Counted from the first letter of the stretch, positions 6,682-16,453 are shown. The stretch: DNA of 56,899 bases from Actinomycetes bacterium (GCA_024228575.1 JAAETH010000017.1:1-56899); one strand, 5' to 3'. Notes: a model not told the origin generated them from the letters alone. Translations and numbers: made by a program.

Positions 6682-9600
6682 TCAGGGTCTGGTGAACGTC
6701 GACGTGCCGTCGGACAGGGTGTCTGTTTCGGGGTCGTAGCCAAGGGCCACCTCGAAGTCGCCGAGGGGTTCGTCGACCGTCGCCGTGTGACAGCTGAAGC
6801 TCACCGCTACCGGCAGCGAATCCCCGAGGCTGGTTGCAGCCGAATCTGATGTTGCCGGGTAGGCACCGCCAAACACCTGGCAGGCTGCGACCTCGTCGTC
6901 ATGCCACCTAACTCTGTAGGTCCAGAGGGTCACACCGCCGCGCTCGACCCAGCCGGTGGCGTCGATCTCGATCGTCTGGGTGCTGTTGTCGTTGGCATCG
7001 ATTCCCGTCCACGATCCGACCAGCCGCTCCGGCGAGGGGACGGGCTCTTGGGGGGTGAGGCCGACGATCGGGTGTGGCGGCGGATCGGCACCGAGGCTTC
7101 CGATGAACGGCCGGCTCGAGAAGTTGAACACCCCACCGTCGGAGGCGACCATCAAGTAGCCGTCGGCGAACGAGACCATGCCGTTGACCGGTTGAGCGAG
7201 CTTCGCCCCGGGTTCGAGAACACCTGGTACCGAACCCACAAACTGGGCGTCACCGAAGGCGAACACACCACCATCGGAAGCGACCAGCCAATAACCCGCC
7301 GCTTGGGTCGAGACAATGCCGACGACTGGGCCATCGAGCACCACGCCGGGCAGCACCTCGGGAACCGAACCGTGAAACTGGGCATCACCGAAGGCGAACA
7401 CACCACCATCGGAACCGACCATGTAGTAGCCGTTGCCCGACGACGTCGCGACCGAGTTGATGATGACGCCCACGAGGTCGAGTTCCGCTGCATCACCGAA
7501 GTGTTTCGCCGATCCGAACGGCAACGCCCTGCCCCTGTCGGTGAACACCCAATAACCATCTCCCGTCGGCATCGTCGAGATCGCGGCGGGAACCTCACCG
7601 GGGTCGAGCACGCTGAGATCAACATCGCCATGATGTGCGGCAGTACCCAGTGGCCACACGCGCCCGCCACTGTCGAGGATCCAGTAGCCGTCACCGGTCG
7701 GAAGGGCCTCGAGGGCTATGGCATTGAGCACAGGGACGACCATCTCGTCGACCACGTCGCCGTAGGTGATGGCATCGCCGAACGAGAAGACGTGACCGTC
7801 GAGCTCGAGCATCCAGTAGCCCGAACCGACCGCCGGACGGACCACGTTCGACTCGCTCGACGAGAGACTCGAGCCTGCTGAGTTGACTCCCCTGACAGTG
7901 AATGCCAAATCGCCGTCGTGGGTCAGATCGGCGAAGACGGCATCGTTGCCGACAACCGCCTTCGTGACGAGCTCGGTTCGGCTTCCCGCCTCACCGGACC
8001 ATGCGGTGATCTCGTAGTGCGATACCTCATCGACCGATGGCGCCCACCAGACAACGACACTCCCATCACCCGCAAGGGCATAGGGGGTCCCCGGTGGTTC
8101 GGGAATGATGATCGCCGCAGTCGGCGTGACCCAGTCCGAAGGAGTGGAGGTCTCCGAGGTGCCAACAGCGTTTGTGGCCGAGATGGTGAAGCGATACCTC
8201 CCCTCGTTCTCGAGGCCGTCGAACACGACGTCTGTCGCAGGTGCCACAACGTCGATGGTCGCCCCGCCCGGGAAGGCGGCGACGGTGAAATGGTCGATGG
8301 CCCTCCCCCCATCCGCTGGTGCATCCCAGGCCAGATGTGCCAAGCCATCGCCTGCGAACACGGTGGGGGCATCGGGCTGCGACGGTGCGGTTGCCGCCGG
8401 CAGTGGCGTGAACGTCGCCGACGGTTCTGATGCGGCGCCAGCCCCGCCCACCGTGACCAGATCGCTGTAGGCGCGCACCGTGAACGAGTACGCCGTGCCG
8501 TTGTCGAGCCCATCGATGATCGTCGTGGTGTTGCCGCCTTCGACGAGCTTCTCGATGTCGCCCGGGGTGACCACGATCTCGTAGTACGCGATCGGCCGGC
8601 CGTTCTCGGCGGCCGGCGTCCAGACAAGGCTGACCTGCCCATCACCGGAGGTGCCCTCGGGCGCACCGGGCGTGCCGGGCGACCCGAAGGGAGTGGCGAC
8701 GGGCGACGCGGCGGAGGCCCGTGACAAACCGATGGCGTTCAATGCGGCGACCGTGAAGGTGTAGTCGGTGCCGTTCGTCAAGTCGTCGAAGGTGACGAGG
8801 CTGGTGTCGACCCCGATCTGCCTCACTTCATCTCCCGGAGTTCGGGTGACCCGATAGCCGGTGACGGCCGATCCTCCGTCGTCGGGGGGTGGGCTCCACC
8901 ACACGACGACACTCTGGTCGCCCGCACTCGCCGAAGGAGCGGCGGGCTGGGCCGGAGCGACGGCTGGAATCAGCATCGCCATCACCTGGCTGGGCCCGCC
9001 CTCGTCGCACCCTTCGGACGTGTGCCACGACAGAACCCGCTTTCCGGCACCCGACACCGCTACGGCGGGTTCGAGTGCGGATCGAGCTGTGGGAACGTCG
9101 GTGACGCGCCGTTGATCTCCAACGAGTAGGCCATCTGCGGAGACGGAGCGGGTCCAGATGTTGGAGGCGCCCTCGGCGACGCTCTCGTCGCTGCCCTGCC
9201 ACACAACCACGTACCGATCCTTGGCCGCGTCGTAGGCGACCGTCGGCGAGAACCCGCCCGAAGCGGTCGAACCATCGGTGCCCATTTCCGAGACACGAAT
9301 GGGCTCACCGATCACCGCTCCGTCAGCTCCGATCAGGCGAGCCCAGATCTCGGATTCGGCTCCGTCGAGCCCCTCGGCGCCACCCTGGCCCGACCACACG
9401 ACAAGCGCACCGGGCCGATCGGTGTTCGTTGCCACGTCCGGGCTGGTGACGTCGGAGTTCTGGGTACCCGACCCTGTCGAGACGAAGAGTCGGGCGAACG
9501 GGTCGGGTTCGGTTCCTTCGAGCACGTTCAGCACAATCGATGTGCCGGACTTGTTTGCTACAAGAATGAACCCGGTGAAGGGATCGACGGCGACCGCTGG

Positions 9601-10272
9601 TGGGTCTGTCGGATCGGCGTCGGGGTGAACAACAAACGTCTCACCACCAACAACGCCGGACCTGCCAAGTCGCCGACCCAGGATCTTTTGGGCGACCTCG
9701 TCGACCCAAACAGCGACGTACTCGTCGTGGCGCGCACCGTCGTACGTTATGTCGGGCAGGCTGAGGGTCTCGCCGTCTCCACTGACGAGCGTCGACGTGC
9801 CGGCAATCGGTTCACCCAGCGCCGACAACTGTTGAGCGACAATCTGGCTCTGAGTCGAACCGGCGACACCGGTCGAATACACGACGACGTACGAATCGGC
9901 GACATCGGCCCCAACACTGAATGGGTTGAACGCCAACTTCGGGTCGACAGCGTGTTCTGAAGGGCCGCCTGGCACCACGACGGACGAGACGAGATTGACC
10001 GAACCGGGAAGCGGAGCCTGACCCGACGAGCCGATGGAGATCGAGTTGATCTCGGTTCCGACCGATCGATGGCCCTCGTCGGACACGAAGGTGGCGACGA
10101 CTTGATCTGAGTCCGGATCGGACGCCAGTGCCACGGACTGCCTGACGCCACAGCCCGGCGTGTCGATCTTCACTGCGTCGGCGGTTTCGCCACGAGATGG
10201 GCTGGCGCCAGACGCCACGACAGCGACGAGTACAAATCCGATGACTGATGCTCTGCTCAGCAATGACACCAC
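6682..10272 (-). CDS. large secreted protein with four FN3 domains and six GYW/GVFAFGDA repeats
   Basis: The product is 1196 residues. A signal peptide (about 1-29, VIGFVLVAVVASGASPSRG) is followed by about 400 residues of propeller-like beta repeats (DRYVVVWQGSDE, VLSWHTSEG). Four fibronectin type III domains come next (about 440-810), each with a GDGxVxVxW core and an LTNGTDYTFTVAA-type end. Then there are six 40-50-residue repeats of the form GYWxVxSDGGVFAFGDAxFxGS (about 815-1085), and a beta-rich C-terminal domain with no clear match. The GYW repeats are abundant in Acidimicrobiia and probably fold as a beta propeller. The protein likely acts at the cell surface in adhesion or glycan binding. 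No catalytic motif was seen. A CATAAT box precedes the start. Confidence 0.85.
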   Translation of the reverse strand: MVSLLSRASVIGFVLVAVVASGASPSRGETADAVKIDTPGCGVRQSVALASDPDSDQVVATFVSDEGHRSVGTEINSISIGSSGQAPLPGSVNLVSSVVVPGGPSEHAVDPKLAFNPFSVGADVADSYVVVYSTGVAGSTQSQIVAQQLSALGEPIAGTSTLVSGDGETLSLPDITYDGARHDEYVAVWVDEVAQKILGRRLGRSGVVGGETFVVHPDADPTDPPAVAVDPFTGFILVANKSGTSIVLNVLEGTEPDPFARLFVSTGSGTQNSDVTSPDVATNTDRPGALVVWSGQGGAEGLDGAESEIWARLIGADGAVIGEPIRVSEMGTDGSTASGGFSPTVAYDAAKDRYVVVWQGSDESVAEGASNIWTRSVSADGLLVGDQRRVTDVPTARSALEPAVAVSGAGKRVLSWHTSEGCDEGGPSQVMAMLIPAVAPAQPAAPSASAGDQSVVVWWSPPPDDGGSAVTGYRVTRTPGDEVRQIGVDTSLVTFDDLTNGTDYTFTVAALNAIGLSRASAASPVATPFGSPGTPGAPEGTSGDGQVSLVWTPAAENGRPIAYYEIVVTPGDIEKLVEGGNTTTIIDGLDNGTAYSFTVRAYSDLVTVGGAGAASEPSATFTPLPAATAPSQPDAPTVFAGDGLAHLAWDAPADGGRAIDHFTVAAFPGGATIDVVAPATDVVFDGLENEGRYRFTISATNAVGTSETSTPSDWVTPTAAIIIPEPPGTPYALAGDGSVVVWWAPSVDEVSHYEITAWSGEAGSRTELVTKAVVGNDAVFADLTHDGDLAFTVRGVNSAGSSLSSSESNVVRPAVGSGYWMLELDGHVFSFGDAITYGDVVDEMVVPVLNAIALEALPTGDGYWILDSGGRVWPLGTAAHHGDVDLSVLDPGEVPAAISTMPTGDGYWVFTDRGRALPFGSAKHFGDAAELDLVGVIINSVATSSGNGYYMVGSDGGVFAFGDAQFHGSVPEVLPGVVLDGPVVGIVSTQAAGYWLVASDGGVFAFGDAQFVGSVPGVLEPGAKLAQPVNGMVSFADGYLMVASDGGVFNFSSRPFIGSLGADPPPHPIVGLTPQEPVPSPERLVGSWTGIDANDNSTQTIEIDATGWVERGGVTLWTYRVRWHDDEVAACQVFGGAYPATSDSAATSLGDSLPVAVSFSCHTATVDEPLGDFEVALGYDPETDTLSDGTSTFTRP
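7240..7421. repeat. near-identical 47-base direct repeats inside the FN3/GYW gene
   Basis: Positions 7240-7286 and 7375-7421 match at 45 of 47 bases and encode the GGVFAFGDAQF part of the fourth and fifth GYW repeats. This suggests recent internal duplication or gene conversion, and copy number may vary between strains. Confidence 0.8.
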
Positions 10273-10342
10273 TTCCGATTATGCCACCTCGAAGTGTGTG
10301 GATAGGGTCGGATTTGGTCGATTCACCGAGGAGGGAAACCAG

Positions 10343-12589
10343 GTGAAGGACAAAACAAGGCCCGGCAGCACGGCGGCGGAACACCAGCCTGGCTGGACTC
10401 CCAAGCCGAGCCCACCCGAAGATGCCCCCAACGTGATCGTCATCGTCTTCGACGACACCGGCTTCTCCCACCTCGGCTGTTTCGGGTCTGACATCAACAC
10501 TCCGAACCTCGATCGCCTCGCCGGCGGTGGGCTGCGCTTCACCAACTTCCACACGACAGCGCTGTGTTCACCGACCCGGGCCTGCCTGCTGAGTGGCCGT
10601 AATCATCACTCGGTTGGCATGCGGTTCCTCTCAAATGTCGACACCGGCTTCTCGAACTGTCGCGGGGTGATCTCGAAGTCGGCCGCCACCTTTGCCGAGA
10701 TTCTCAGCGCAAGTGGATACGCCACGTTCGCCCTCGGTAAGTGGCACCTTGCCAACCTCGACGACTGCGGGCCCGCGGGGCCCTTCGACCACTGGCCCCT
10801 CGGCCGCGGCTTCGACCGCTTCCACGGTTTCATCGGTGGCGCGACCGACCAGTTCTCGCCGGAACTTGTCGTCGACAACCACCCGATCGACCCACCGTCG
10901 CACGACGGATATCACCTGTCGGAGGACCTCGTCGACCAGGCGATCTCGATGATCGCAACCCAGCAGGCGACGGCCCCAGACCGCAAGTTCCTCACCTATT
11001 TGGCATTCGGAGCCACCCACTCCCCGCACCAGGCACCGCAGGCCTACCTCGACAAGTACAAGGGTCGCTACGACGATGGTTGGGACATCGCACGCGAACG
11101 CTGGTTCGACCGCCAGAAGCAGCTAGGAACCGTTCCCGCTCATGCCGAGCTGGCGCCACGAAATCGCGGCGTCGAGGCATGGGACGACCTCGACGACGAC
11201 GCCAAGCGGTTGTACTGCCGGATGCAGGAGGCATTCGCCGCGTTCCTCGACCACACCGACGACCAGATTGGCCGGCTGATCGACTACCTCGAGGGCGGAA
11301 ACCTGCTCGACGACACACTCATCGTCGTGATGTCCGACAACGGAGCCAGCCAGGAGGGTGGCAAACACGGATCGGCAAACGAGAACGCCTTCTTCAACCG
11401 CCGCCGCGAAGGGGTCAGCGATCTCCTCGAGCACATCGACGACATCGGTGGACCGAACCTATACAACAACTACCCATGGGGATGGGCCCAGGCCGGCAAC
11501 ACGCCGCTGCGCTACTACAAACAAAACACATACGAGGGTGGCATCCGCGACCCGCTCATCGTGCACTGGCCACGCCAGATCGACGATGCGGGCGCCCTGC
11601 GAGACCAGTACGTCCACGCCATCGACATAATGCCGACGATCCTCGACGCCGTCGGTGTCGAGGCGCCAGCAACATTCAAGGGCATCGAACAACAACCCGT
11701 CGAAGGGACCTCGTTCAGATCGGTCCTCGAATCACCCGACGCCCCGCCTACCCGAACGACCCAGTACTACGAGATGCTCGGCCACCGCGCTATCTGGCAC
11801 GAGGGATGGAAGGCGGTGACACTTCACCGTCAGGGCACACCCTTCGAAGACGACGAGTGGGCGCTCTACGACACGGCTACCGACTTTGCCGAGATCCACG
11901 ATCTCTCCGAAACACACCCCGACAGGTTGCGCGATCTGATCGACCTCTGGTGGGCCGAGGCTGACAAGTACAACGTTCTGCCGCTCGACGATCGTGGGGT
12001 CGAACTGTTCGTCTTCAAACGTCCCGGCTCGGCTTCCTCGATCCCCGTCCAGCGATTCCCTCGAGGTGTGCCCCACATCGAGCGCTTCAAGATCCCCGAC
12101 ATCCGCAACCGGTCCTTCGAGATCGGGGCCGCGCTCGACGGTGGTGGCGACGGTGTTCTCGTGGCGATCGGCTCGCGTACGGGGGGCCTTTCCCTCTACG
12201 TGAAGAACGGACATCTCCACTTCACCTACAACCACCTGGGACACCAATACACCGTCGGAGCGAACACCAGAATCCCTGCTGGCAGATGTGAACTCGGTGT
12301 CGACTACACGAAGAACGCAGAACATCGAGGGATCGCAACGCTCTACCACCAGACGGTTTCGGGCAGGGTTGCCGTCGGCTCGGTCGAGGTCGAGACCATG
12401 CCGTTCCGCCAGTCGTTGTATGGCATGGACATCGGCCGCGATTGTGGCCCAACCGTCACCCCGGACTACGAGGGCCAGTTCGAATTCACCGGATTGCTCG
12501 ATTGGGTCGAGTTCCGACTCGAGAACGATCGCGACGATCTCGTCGCAGCTGCTGCTGTCGAAGCGGAGAACGCTCTGGCCGATCAGTAG
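10343..12589 (+). CDS. type I sulfatase (formylglycine-dependent arylsulfatase family)
   Basis: The start is the GTG at 10343: a strong GAGGAGGG site lies 8 bases upstream, and an earlier start would run into the divergent gene. The product is 748 residues. Metal-binding FDDTGF (36-41) and CSPTR (75-79) mark the active site. Cys 75 is the residue converted to formylglycine by a maturase not encoded here. DNGAS and KHGSANENAFF follow in the catalytic domain. The C-terminal about 170 residues form an extra beta-sandwich-like domain. No signal peptide is evident, so the enzyme may be cytoplasmic. Substrates are sulfate esters of aryl compounds or glycans. Confidence 0.9.
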   Translation: MKDKTRPGSTAAEHQPGWTPKPSPPEDAPNVIVIVFDDTGFSHLGCFGSDINTPNLDRLAGGGLRFTNFHTTALCSPTRACLLSGRNHHSVGMRFLSNVDTGFSNCRGVISKSAATFAEILSASGYATFALGKWHLANLDDCGPAGPFDHWPLGRGFDRFHGFIGGATDQFSPELVVDNHPIDPPSHDGYHLSEDLVDQAISMIATQQATAPDRKFLTYLAFGATHSPHQAPQAYLDKYKGRYDDGWDIARERWFDRQKQLGTVPAHAELAPRNRGVEAWDDLDDDAKRLYCRMQEAFAAFLDHTDDQIGRLIDYLEGGNLLDDTLIVVMSDNGASQEGGKHGSANENAFFNRRREGVSDLLEHIDDIGGPNLYNNYPWGWAQAGNTPLRYYKQNTYEGGIRDPLIVHWPRQIDDAGALRDQYVHAIDIMPTILDAVGVEAPATFKGIEQQPVEGTSFRSVLESPDAPPTRTTQYYEMLGHRAIWHEGWKAVTLHRQGTPFEDDEWALYDTATDFAEIHDLSETHPDRLRDLIDLWWAEADKYNVLPLDDRGVELFVFKRPGSASSIPVQRFPRGVPHIERFKIPDIRNRSFEIGAALDGGGDGVLVAIGSRTGGLSLYVKNGHLHFTYNHLGHQYTVGANTRIPAGRCELGVDYTKNAEHRGIATLYHQTVSGRVAVGSVEVETMPFRQSLYGMDIGRDCGPTVTPDYEGQFEFTGLLDWVEFRLENDRDDLVAAAAVEAENALADQ

Positions 12590-12631
12590 CCCACAGCGCC
12601 GGACGGGGTTTCGACACCCGGCCGGGCCGGC

Positions 12632-12985
12632 TCAAACCGCGGTTCTCTCCCCGCGGAGTTGATTGGCGAGAATCGCTGCAAACGACTTCGGAGCAACGAC
12701 CCGCGTACGGGTCACGTGCCGGCGAGGTCCCACGACCCTGGGGATGGCCGCATTCGGATCGACCTTGTCGAGATACCAATGCCGCCCGGCGATCGACCTT
12801 GTGTCGGGTCGTGCGTGAACGAGCGCGATCCGATGGGCCCAGTGTGCATCCACAAACGCACCGGCGTCGCCACCGGCGTCGGGATGGTGGACCTTGGCGG
12901 CCTTACGAAACGCCCCGTGCACTTCAGCGCGGGTCGCGTCGGCGTCTATGCCCAGCAATAGCCGAGCACGCTTGAGTTCATCCAT
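12632..12985 (-). CDS. small J-domain (DnaJ-like) protein
   Basis: The product is 117 residues. The N-terminal half is a J domain with LLGIDADATRAEVHGAFRK and the HPD motif at residues 34-36 (KVHHPDAGGD), the tripeptide that stimulates Hsp70 ATPase. The G/F and zinc-finger regions of full DnaJ are missing. The C-terminal part is basic (RHWYLDKVDPNAAIPRV). Such short type III J proteins direct DnaK to particular clients. No dnaK gene is nearby. Confidence 0.8.
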   Translation of the reverse strand: MDELKRARLLLGIDADATRAEVHGAFRKAAKVHHPDAGGDAGAFVDAHWAHRIALVHARPDTRSIAGRHWYLDKVDPNAAIPRVVGPRRHVTRTRVVAPKSFAAILANQLRGERTAV

Positions 12986-13130
12986 GAACTTTGATCTCTC
13001 AATTCGGCGACCCCGTCCATGGAGTCACATACTCTCCCGATCGGTCCCGCGGCCGCGAAGCTAAGCACCACCAGAGCTTTTGTTCCAACACAATGTGTGG
13101 GCATTTCGTCGGAACTCGGGGCTGTGACCC

Positions 13131-14360
13131 TCAGCCGGGCGACGCCACCGCCGAATCGACGTGGTCGTACAACAGTTCAGCGAGGGCCTGGCCCGTCGGG
13201 CTGGTGTCCTCGATGACCAAGAACGCTCCGTAGCCATCCTCGAGATCGAGCCATGGCACACTTCCGTACGCTCCGCCGTCGCTGATGCGACCGGTGGTGC
13301 GATCGACCCACCAACCCATGCCATAACCGACGGACGGCGACCACGTGTCGCCGTCGTAGACCTCACCGATTCGGTCCTGGTGCATGCGATCGAGCGAGGA
13401 CTGGGTCACAACCTGTTCGTCGCCACACATGCCGCCTCGCAGGTGCATCAACAGGAGTTTCCCGTAGTCGGAGGTGTTTGTGTAGACCCCACCCTCCATG
13501 TTCGGATTGTCGCTCGGTGACAGCAGCGACGGGTCGCTGTCGAAGTCTTCGGGATAGGCGAAACCCGAAGACATCTGGGCGAAGTGGTTGTTGTAGTCGA
13601 GGGTTTCGAGACCACACGGCTCGACGAGGATCGAACCGACCAGGTCACTCCACGAACGCCCGCTTGCGACCTCGGCCACACCACCCGCAACCTGCCATTG
13701 GGCACCCCCGTAGCGGAACTCGGTGTCGGGTGGAACGATGTCGTCATCGTCGGCCGCCGTCTCGAAGATCGATTCGGCGCAAGAGGCCAGATCCCCGATT
13801 GGGATGAACTGACAGAGGTATGGCGCGTACGTCGGGTCTGGGGTCAGGCCGACGAGGCCAGAACTGTTCGACAGCAGCTGGGCCACGGTGATCGTCTGGT
13901 TGTCGCCGTCCCATCCGGTGAGCTCGGAGACCGGTTGGTCGACGTCGAGCACCCCGTCGTCGTGCAATCGCATGAGGACCGTGGCGGTGATCATCTTGGA
14001 CGACGAGGCGATCAGTGAAATCCGATCCTCGTCGAAGTCTCCCCAGTGGTCGTGATAGATGACGCCGTGCTCGCGGTGAACCACGATGAGACCCGCTCCG
14101 TTCAGGTTCTCCGCATCGACATAGTCCTGAACCACGGGTCCGATCGCAGAGAAGTCGAACCCGTCGGGCGACACATCTGGGACCGTCGTATCGGGAACAG
14201 TCGTATCTGGTGCCTCGGTATCTGGAATCGCTGTGATCAGCGGGCCCTTCGTCAACTCCGCCTCGGGCACGCCCTCACTTGTTGTGCTCGATATGCACGC
14301 CGTGGTGAACAGGCCAACGGTCGCCAACACGAACAAGAACCTTCGAGACATTCCACTCAT
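13131..14360 (-). CDS. beta-lactamase-family serine hydrolase lipoprotein
   Basis: The product is 409 residues. The N-terminus is a lipoprotein signal with the lipobox TTAC at about residues 19-22, so the enzyme is anchored outside the membrane. A Thr/Pro-rich linker follows (PDTEAPDTTVPDTTVP). The catalytic domain has SSSKMIT (SxxK) and RYGGAQWQVAG in the place of the YxN motif. The fold covers class C beta-lactamases, D-Ala-D-Ala peptidases and esterases; sequence does not say which. The start is supported by a TAGCGT box 7 bases upstream. Confidence 0.85.
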   Translation of the reverse strand: MSGMSRRFLFVLATVGLFTTACISSTTSEGVPEAELTKGPLITAIPDTEAPDTTVPDTTVPDVSPDGFDFSAIGPVVQDYVDAENLNGAGLIVVHREHGVIYHDHWGDFDEDRISLIASSSKMITATVLMRLHDDGVLDVDQPVSELTGWDGDNQTITVAQLLSNSSGLVGLTPDPTYAPYLCQFIPIGDLASCAESIFETAADDDDIVPPDTEFRYGGAQWQVAGGVAEVASGRSWSDLVGSILVEPCGLETLDYNNHFAQMSSGFAYPEDFDSDPSLLSPSDNPNMEGGVYTNTSDYGKLLLMHLRGGMCGDEQVVTQSSLDRMHQDRIGEVYDGDTWSPSVGYGMGWWVDRTTGRISDGGAYGSVPWLDLEDGYGAFLVIEDTSPTGQALAELLYDHVDSAVASPG

Positions 14361-14367
14361 TGTTGCA

Positions 14368-14373
14368 ACGCTA
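14368..14373 (-). promoter_or_regulatory. -10 box TAGCGT of the serine-hydrolase lipoprotein gene
   Basis: On the minus strand TAGCGT is followed by TGCAACA and the ATG at 14360, with no Shine-Dalgarno site. This is a leaderless-type arrangement. Confidence 0.4.
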
Positions 14374-14587
14374 GCGGCCTTCGAGTTGTCCTCGCGCTCA
14401 CCGGTTCACCCCGGCTCGGTTCGGTCGAGTCGTGGGACACTGTTGACGAGAACATCGTCGAAACCGTCGGGAACAAACTTGTGCACCTGCCCAGAGTTCT
14501 GCTCACCTTCCTGCTGGCGATCTCGTCCATCGATCCCGGACCCCTGGGCCCCGAAGACCGGTACAAGAACAGGAAGACTCAGCGACG

Positions 14588-15175
14588 ATGACAGTGGTCA
14601 GAACGGCTTCCCTCGATGATCTCGGCGAGATGAGCACCGTCCTCGGTGACGCGTTCTACGACGATCCGATCATGACCTGGGTGTTCCCTGACGCCGAGAC
14701 GAGGCCTCGGCTGCTCGAAGCGATGTTCGGGTTCCTGGCCGAATACCGCTACCTTCCCGAAACCCTTTCGACCATCTGCCAGGACGCAGCCGCTCTCTGG
14801 AGCAGGCCACACACGATGCCCGACGATGGTTTCTGGGAGCAGCGAGGTGGCCAGTTCTCCGAAGCTCTGGAAGGTCAGGTCGAACGACTTGGCATGGTCA
14901 GCGACGCCATTTCCAGAAGACACCCCGGCGATCCGCACCGCTACCTGCTTTCCATCGGAGTGCGTTCCTCGGCGCAGGGCAGGGGCTTGGGTGGCCTCCT
15001 GATGGCCCATACCCTCGCCGAAATCGACGCCGCGGGAGAGTGTGCCTACCTCGAGGCCACGTCTCCGCGCAGCCGCATCCTCTACGAACGTCACGGATTT
15101 GAGGTCACGGACCAGATCGACATCGATGGGTGCCCGCCGATGTGGCCGATGTGGCGCGAGGCCCGTCGCAGCTGA
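14588..15175 (+). CDS. GNAT-family N-acetyltransferase
   Basis: The product is 195 residues. The acetyl-CoA site is clear: LLSIGVRSSAQGRGLGGLLM (about 125-144) with the Q/RxxGxG/A signature, then a helix and ILYERHGFEV, the usual C-terminal strand. The N-terminus (VVRTASLDDLGEMSTVLGDAF) is also typical. The enzyme transfers an acetyl group to an amine on an unknown substrate. The gene stands alone between the divergent lipoprotein gene and an aminotransferase remnant. Confidence 0.88.
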   Translation: MTVVRTASLDDLGEMSTVLGDAFYDDPIMTWVFPDAETRPRLLEAMFGFLAEYRYLPETLSTICQDAAALWSRPHTMPDDGFWEQRGGQFSEALEGQVERLGMVSDAISRRHPGDPHRYLLSIGVRSSAQGRGLGGLLMAHTLAEIDAAGECAYLEATSPRSRILYERHGFEVTDQIDIDGCPPMWPMWREARRS

Positions 15176-15610
15176 TCGGGCACCGACGAACAACACCACC
15201 AACCACATCTCGCCGTGAAGGGTGGCATCGACGCGAGTACGAGGGTCTCGATCCCCGAGATCTCCTGTCGATCGGTGCGGCAAGTTGGGTCGCGATCCTT
15301 CCATGACGTCGGCGTCGACGGCGATCGTCAACCGGGCGAATCCGGCGAGGGTGTTGAAACTGCGCTCGATCAGGGCGTCGCACACACCCGCCAGTCCAAA
15401 CGTCTTGATCAGGCCATGTGTCGCCACCCACCTGGCATCTGCTGGTTGGGCGACAAGATGAGGCCGGCATGGATCTCATCGGCGGTGACAGATACATCGT
15501 GGGTGGCGCAGATCGACGCGACGTGTCGAATGGTCGAAGTCCATCGATGCTCCTCGTGCGACCTCGTCCCGCTGTAGGTGGAGCAGAGAGGTTCCAGAAA
15601 CCAGCAGAGT
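15176..15610 (-). pseudogene. remnant of a PatB/MalY-type class I/II aminotransferase
   Basis: Two minus-strand frames together resemble the middle of a PatB/MalY cystathionine beta-lyase-like protein. The first reads IRHVASICATHDVSVTADEI followed by HAGLILSP, matching the conserved (S/A)DEIHADL motif. The second reads KTFGLAGVCDALIERS, the region around the PLP lysine. A frameshift near 15409-15427 separates them. The N- and C-terminal parts are missing and flanking coding signal is poor, so this is a fragment. The 450 bases around it contain no intact gene. Confidence 0.5.
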
Positions 15611-15628
15611 TCACGGCATGCTGACGGT

Positions 15629-16336
15629 ATGGCGAACCCCGACAACGTTCGAGCCCGGTCACCCATCGATCGCGCATTCCTGACCGATCAAGAGGGAACC
15701 GGCACCTTGATCCTGGTACGCCATGGTCAACAGCGGTGGCCCGATCCGACGACTTCGGTACCTGCCGACTGGGCCGACCCTCCCCTCTCCGAGAAAGGGG
15801 TCGCCCAGGCACAGTGTGTGGGTCGGTGGCTTGCCGATCGGCCGATCTCGGCCGTCTATTCGTCGCACCTGCTGCGAGCAAACGACACGGGCAAGGCGAT
15901 CGCAGCACACCACGGCCTCGACGTCGAGGTGGTCGAGGATCTGGCCGAGATCCACCTGTACGGCGGCCTGGCATCCGACGAAAAACCGGTCGACTTGCTC
16001 GGCCACAAGGCGGTCGCCGGAGTGTGGGAACGGTTCGTCCAGACCCAGAAGTGGGATTCATATCCCTTCACCGAGAGTTCATCCGACTTCAGGCGCCGCG
16101 TGGGATGGGCTATCGAGTCGACGATCGTCGAACATCCGGGCGAGACGGTCGTGGTCGCATGTCATGGTGGTGTCATCAACGCCTATCTGGCCGAGTTGCT
16201 CGGAGTCCACGTCGACATGTTCTTCAGGCCGTTCCACGCATCGAGCCATCGCCTCCTGTACGGACAGGGTCGCCGGGTCATCGAGACCTTGAACGAGGAC
16301 AGCTATCTCGCAGCAGAGGATCTCCTCACCCACTGA
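15629..16336 (+). CDS. histidine phosphatase family protein
   Basis: The product is 235 residues from the ATG at 15629; an earlier in-frame start at 15578 adds 17 residues without a better site, and CATGCT lies 6 bases before 15629. The phosphohistidine motif LVRHGQQRW (about 31-39) and the second catalytic histidine in VVVACHGGVINAYL are present. PLSEKGVAQAQ and SSHLLRANDTGKAI match phosphoglycerate mutase-like phosphatases (SixA/GpmB/CobC type). It removes phosphate from a small molecule or protein; the substrate cannot be read from sequence. Confidence 0.88.
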   Translation: MANPDNVRARSPIDRAFLTDQEGTGTLILVRHGQQRWPDPTTSVPADWADPPLSEKGVAQAQCVGRWLADRPISAVYSSHLLRANDTGKAIAAHHGLDVEVVEDLAEIHLYGGLASDEKPVDLLGHKAVAGVWERFVQTQKWDSYPFTESSSDFRRRVGWAIESTIVEHPGETVVVACHGGVINAYLAELLGVHVDMFFRPFHASSHRLLYGQGRRVIETLNEDSYLAAEDLLTH

Positions 16337-16447
16337 CGCACCACCAGCCCCAAGAACCGTCGAACACGATCCGACTCGCACCAACTCGGAAACCCGATCC
16401 ATCCACGATCTGCACCTGTTCATGACAGGAAGCGGCCACCGGGCGGC

Positions 16448-16453
16448 TATCAT
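16448..16453 (+). promoter_or_regulatory. candidate -10 (TATCAT) of the cold-shock gene
   Basis: TATCAT with an ATGACA element 20 bases upstream (16422-16427) could start a transcript near 16460, giving a leader of about 190 bases. The spacing is longer than ideal, so this is tentative. Confidence 0.25.

Noticed and set aside
10160-10342. Longer start for the sulfatase
   Set aside because: It would overlap the signal peptide of the divergent gene, whereas an excellent ribosome-binding site supports 10343.
13005-13130. A 5S rRNA-like stretch (GAAGCTAAGC after a GTCACA element)
   Set aside because: The helix I and II partners do not pair and only short strings match, so it is probably chance.
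14579-15427. Long minus-strand ORF through the GNAT gene
   Set aside because: Most of it is antisense to a clear acetyltransferase; only its first part, upstream of the GNAT stop, belongs to the aminotransferase remnant.
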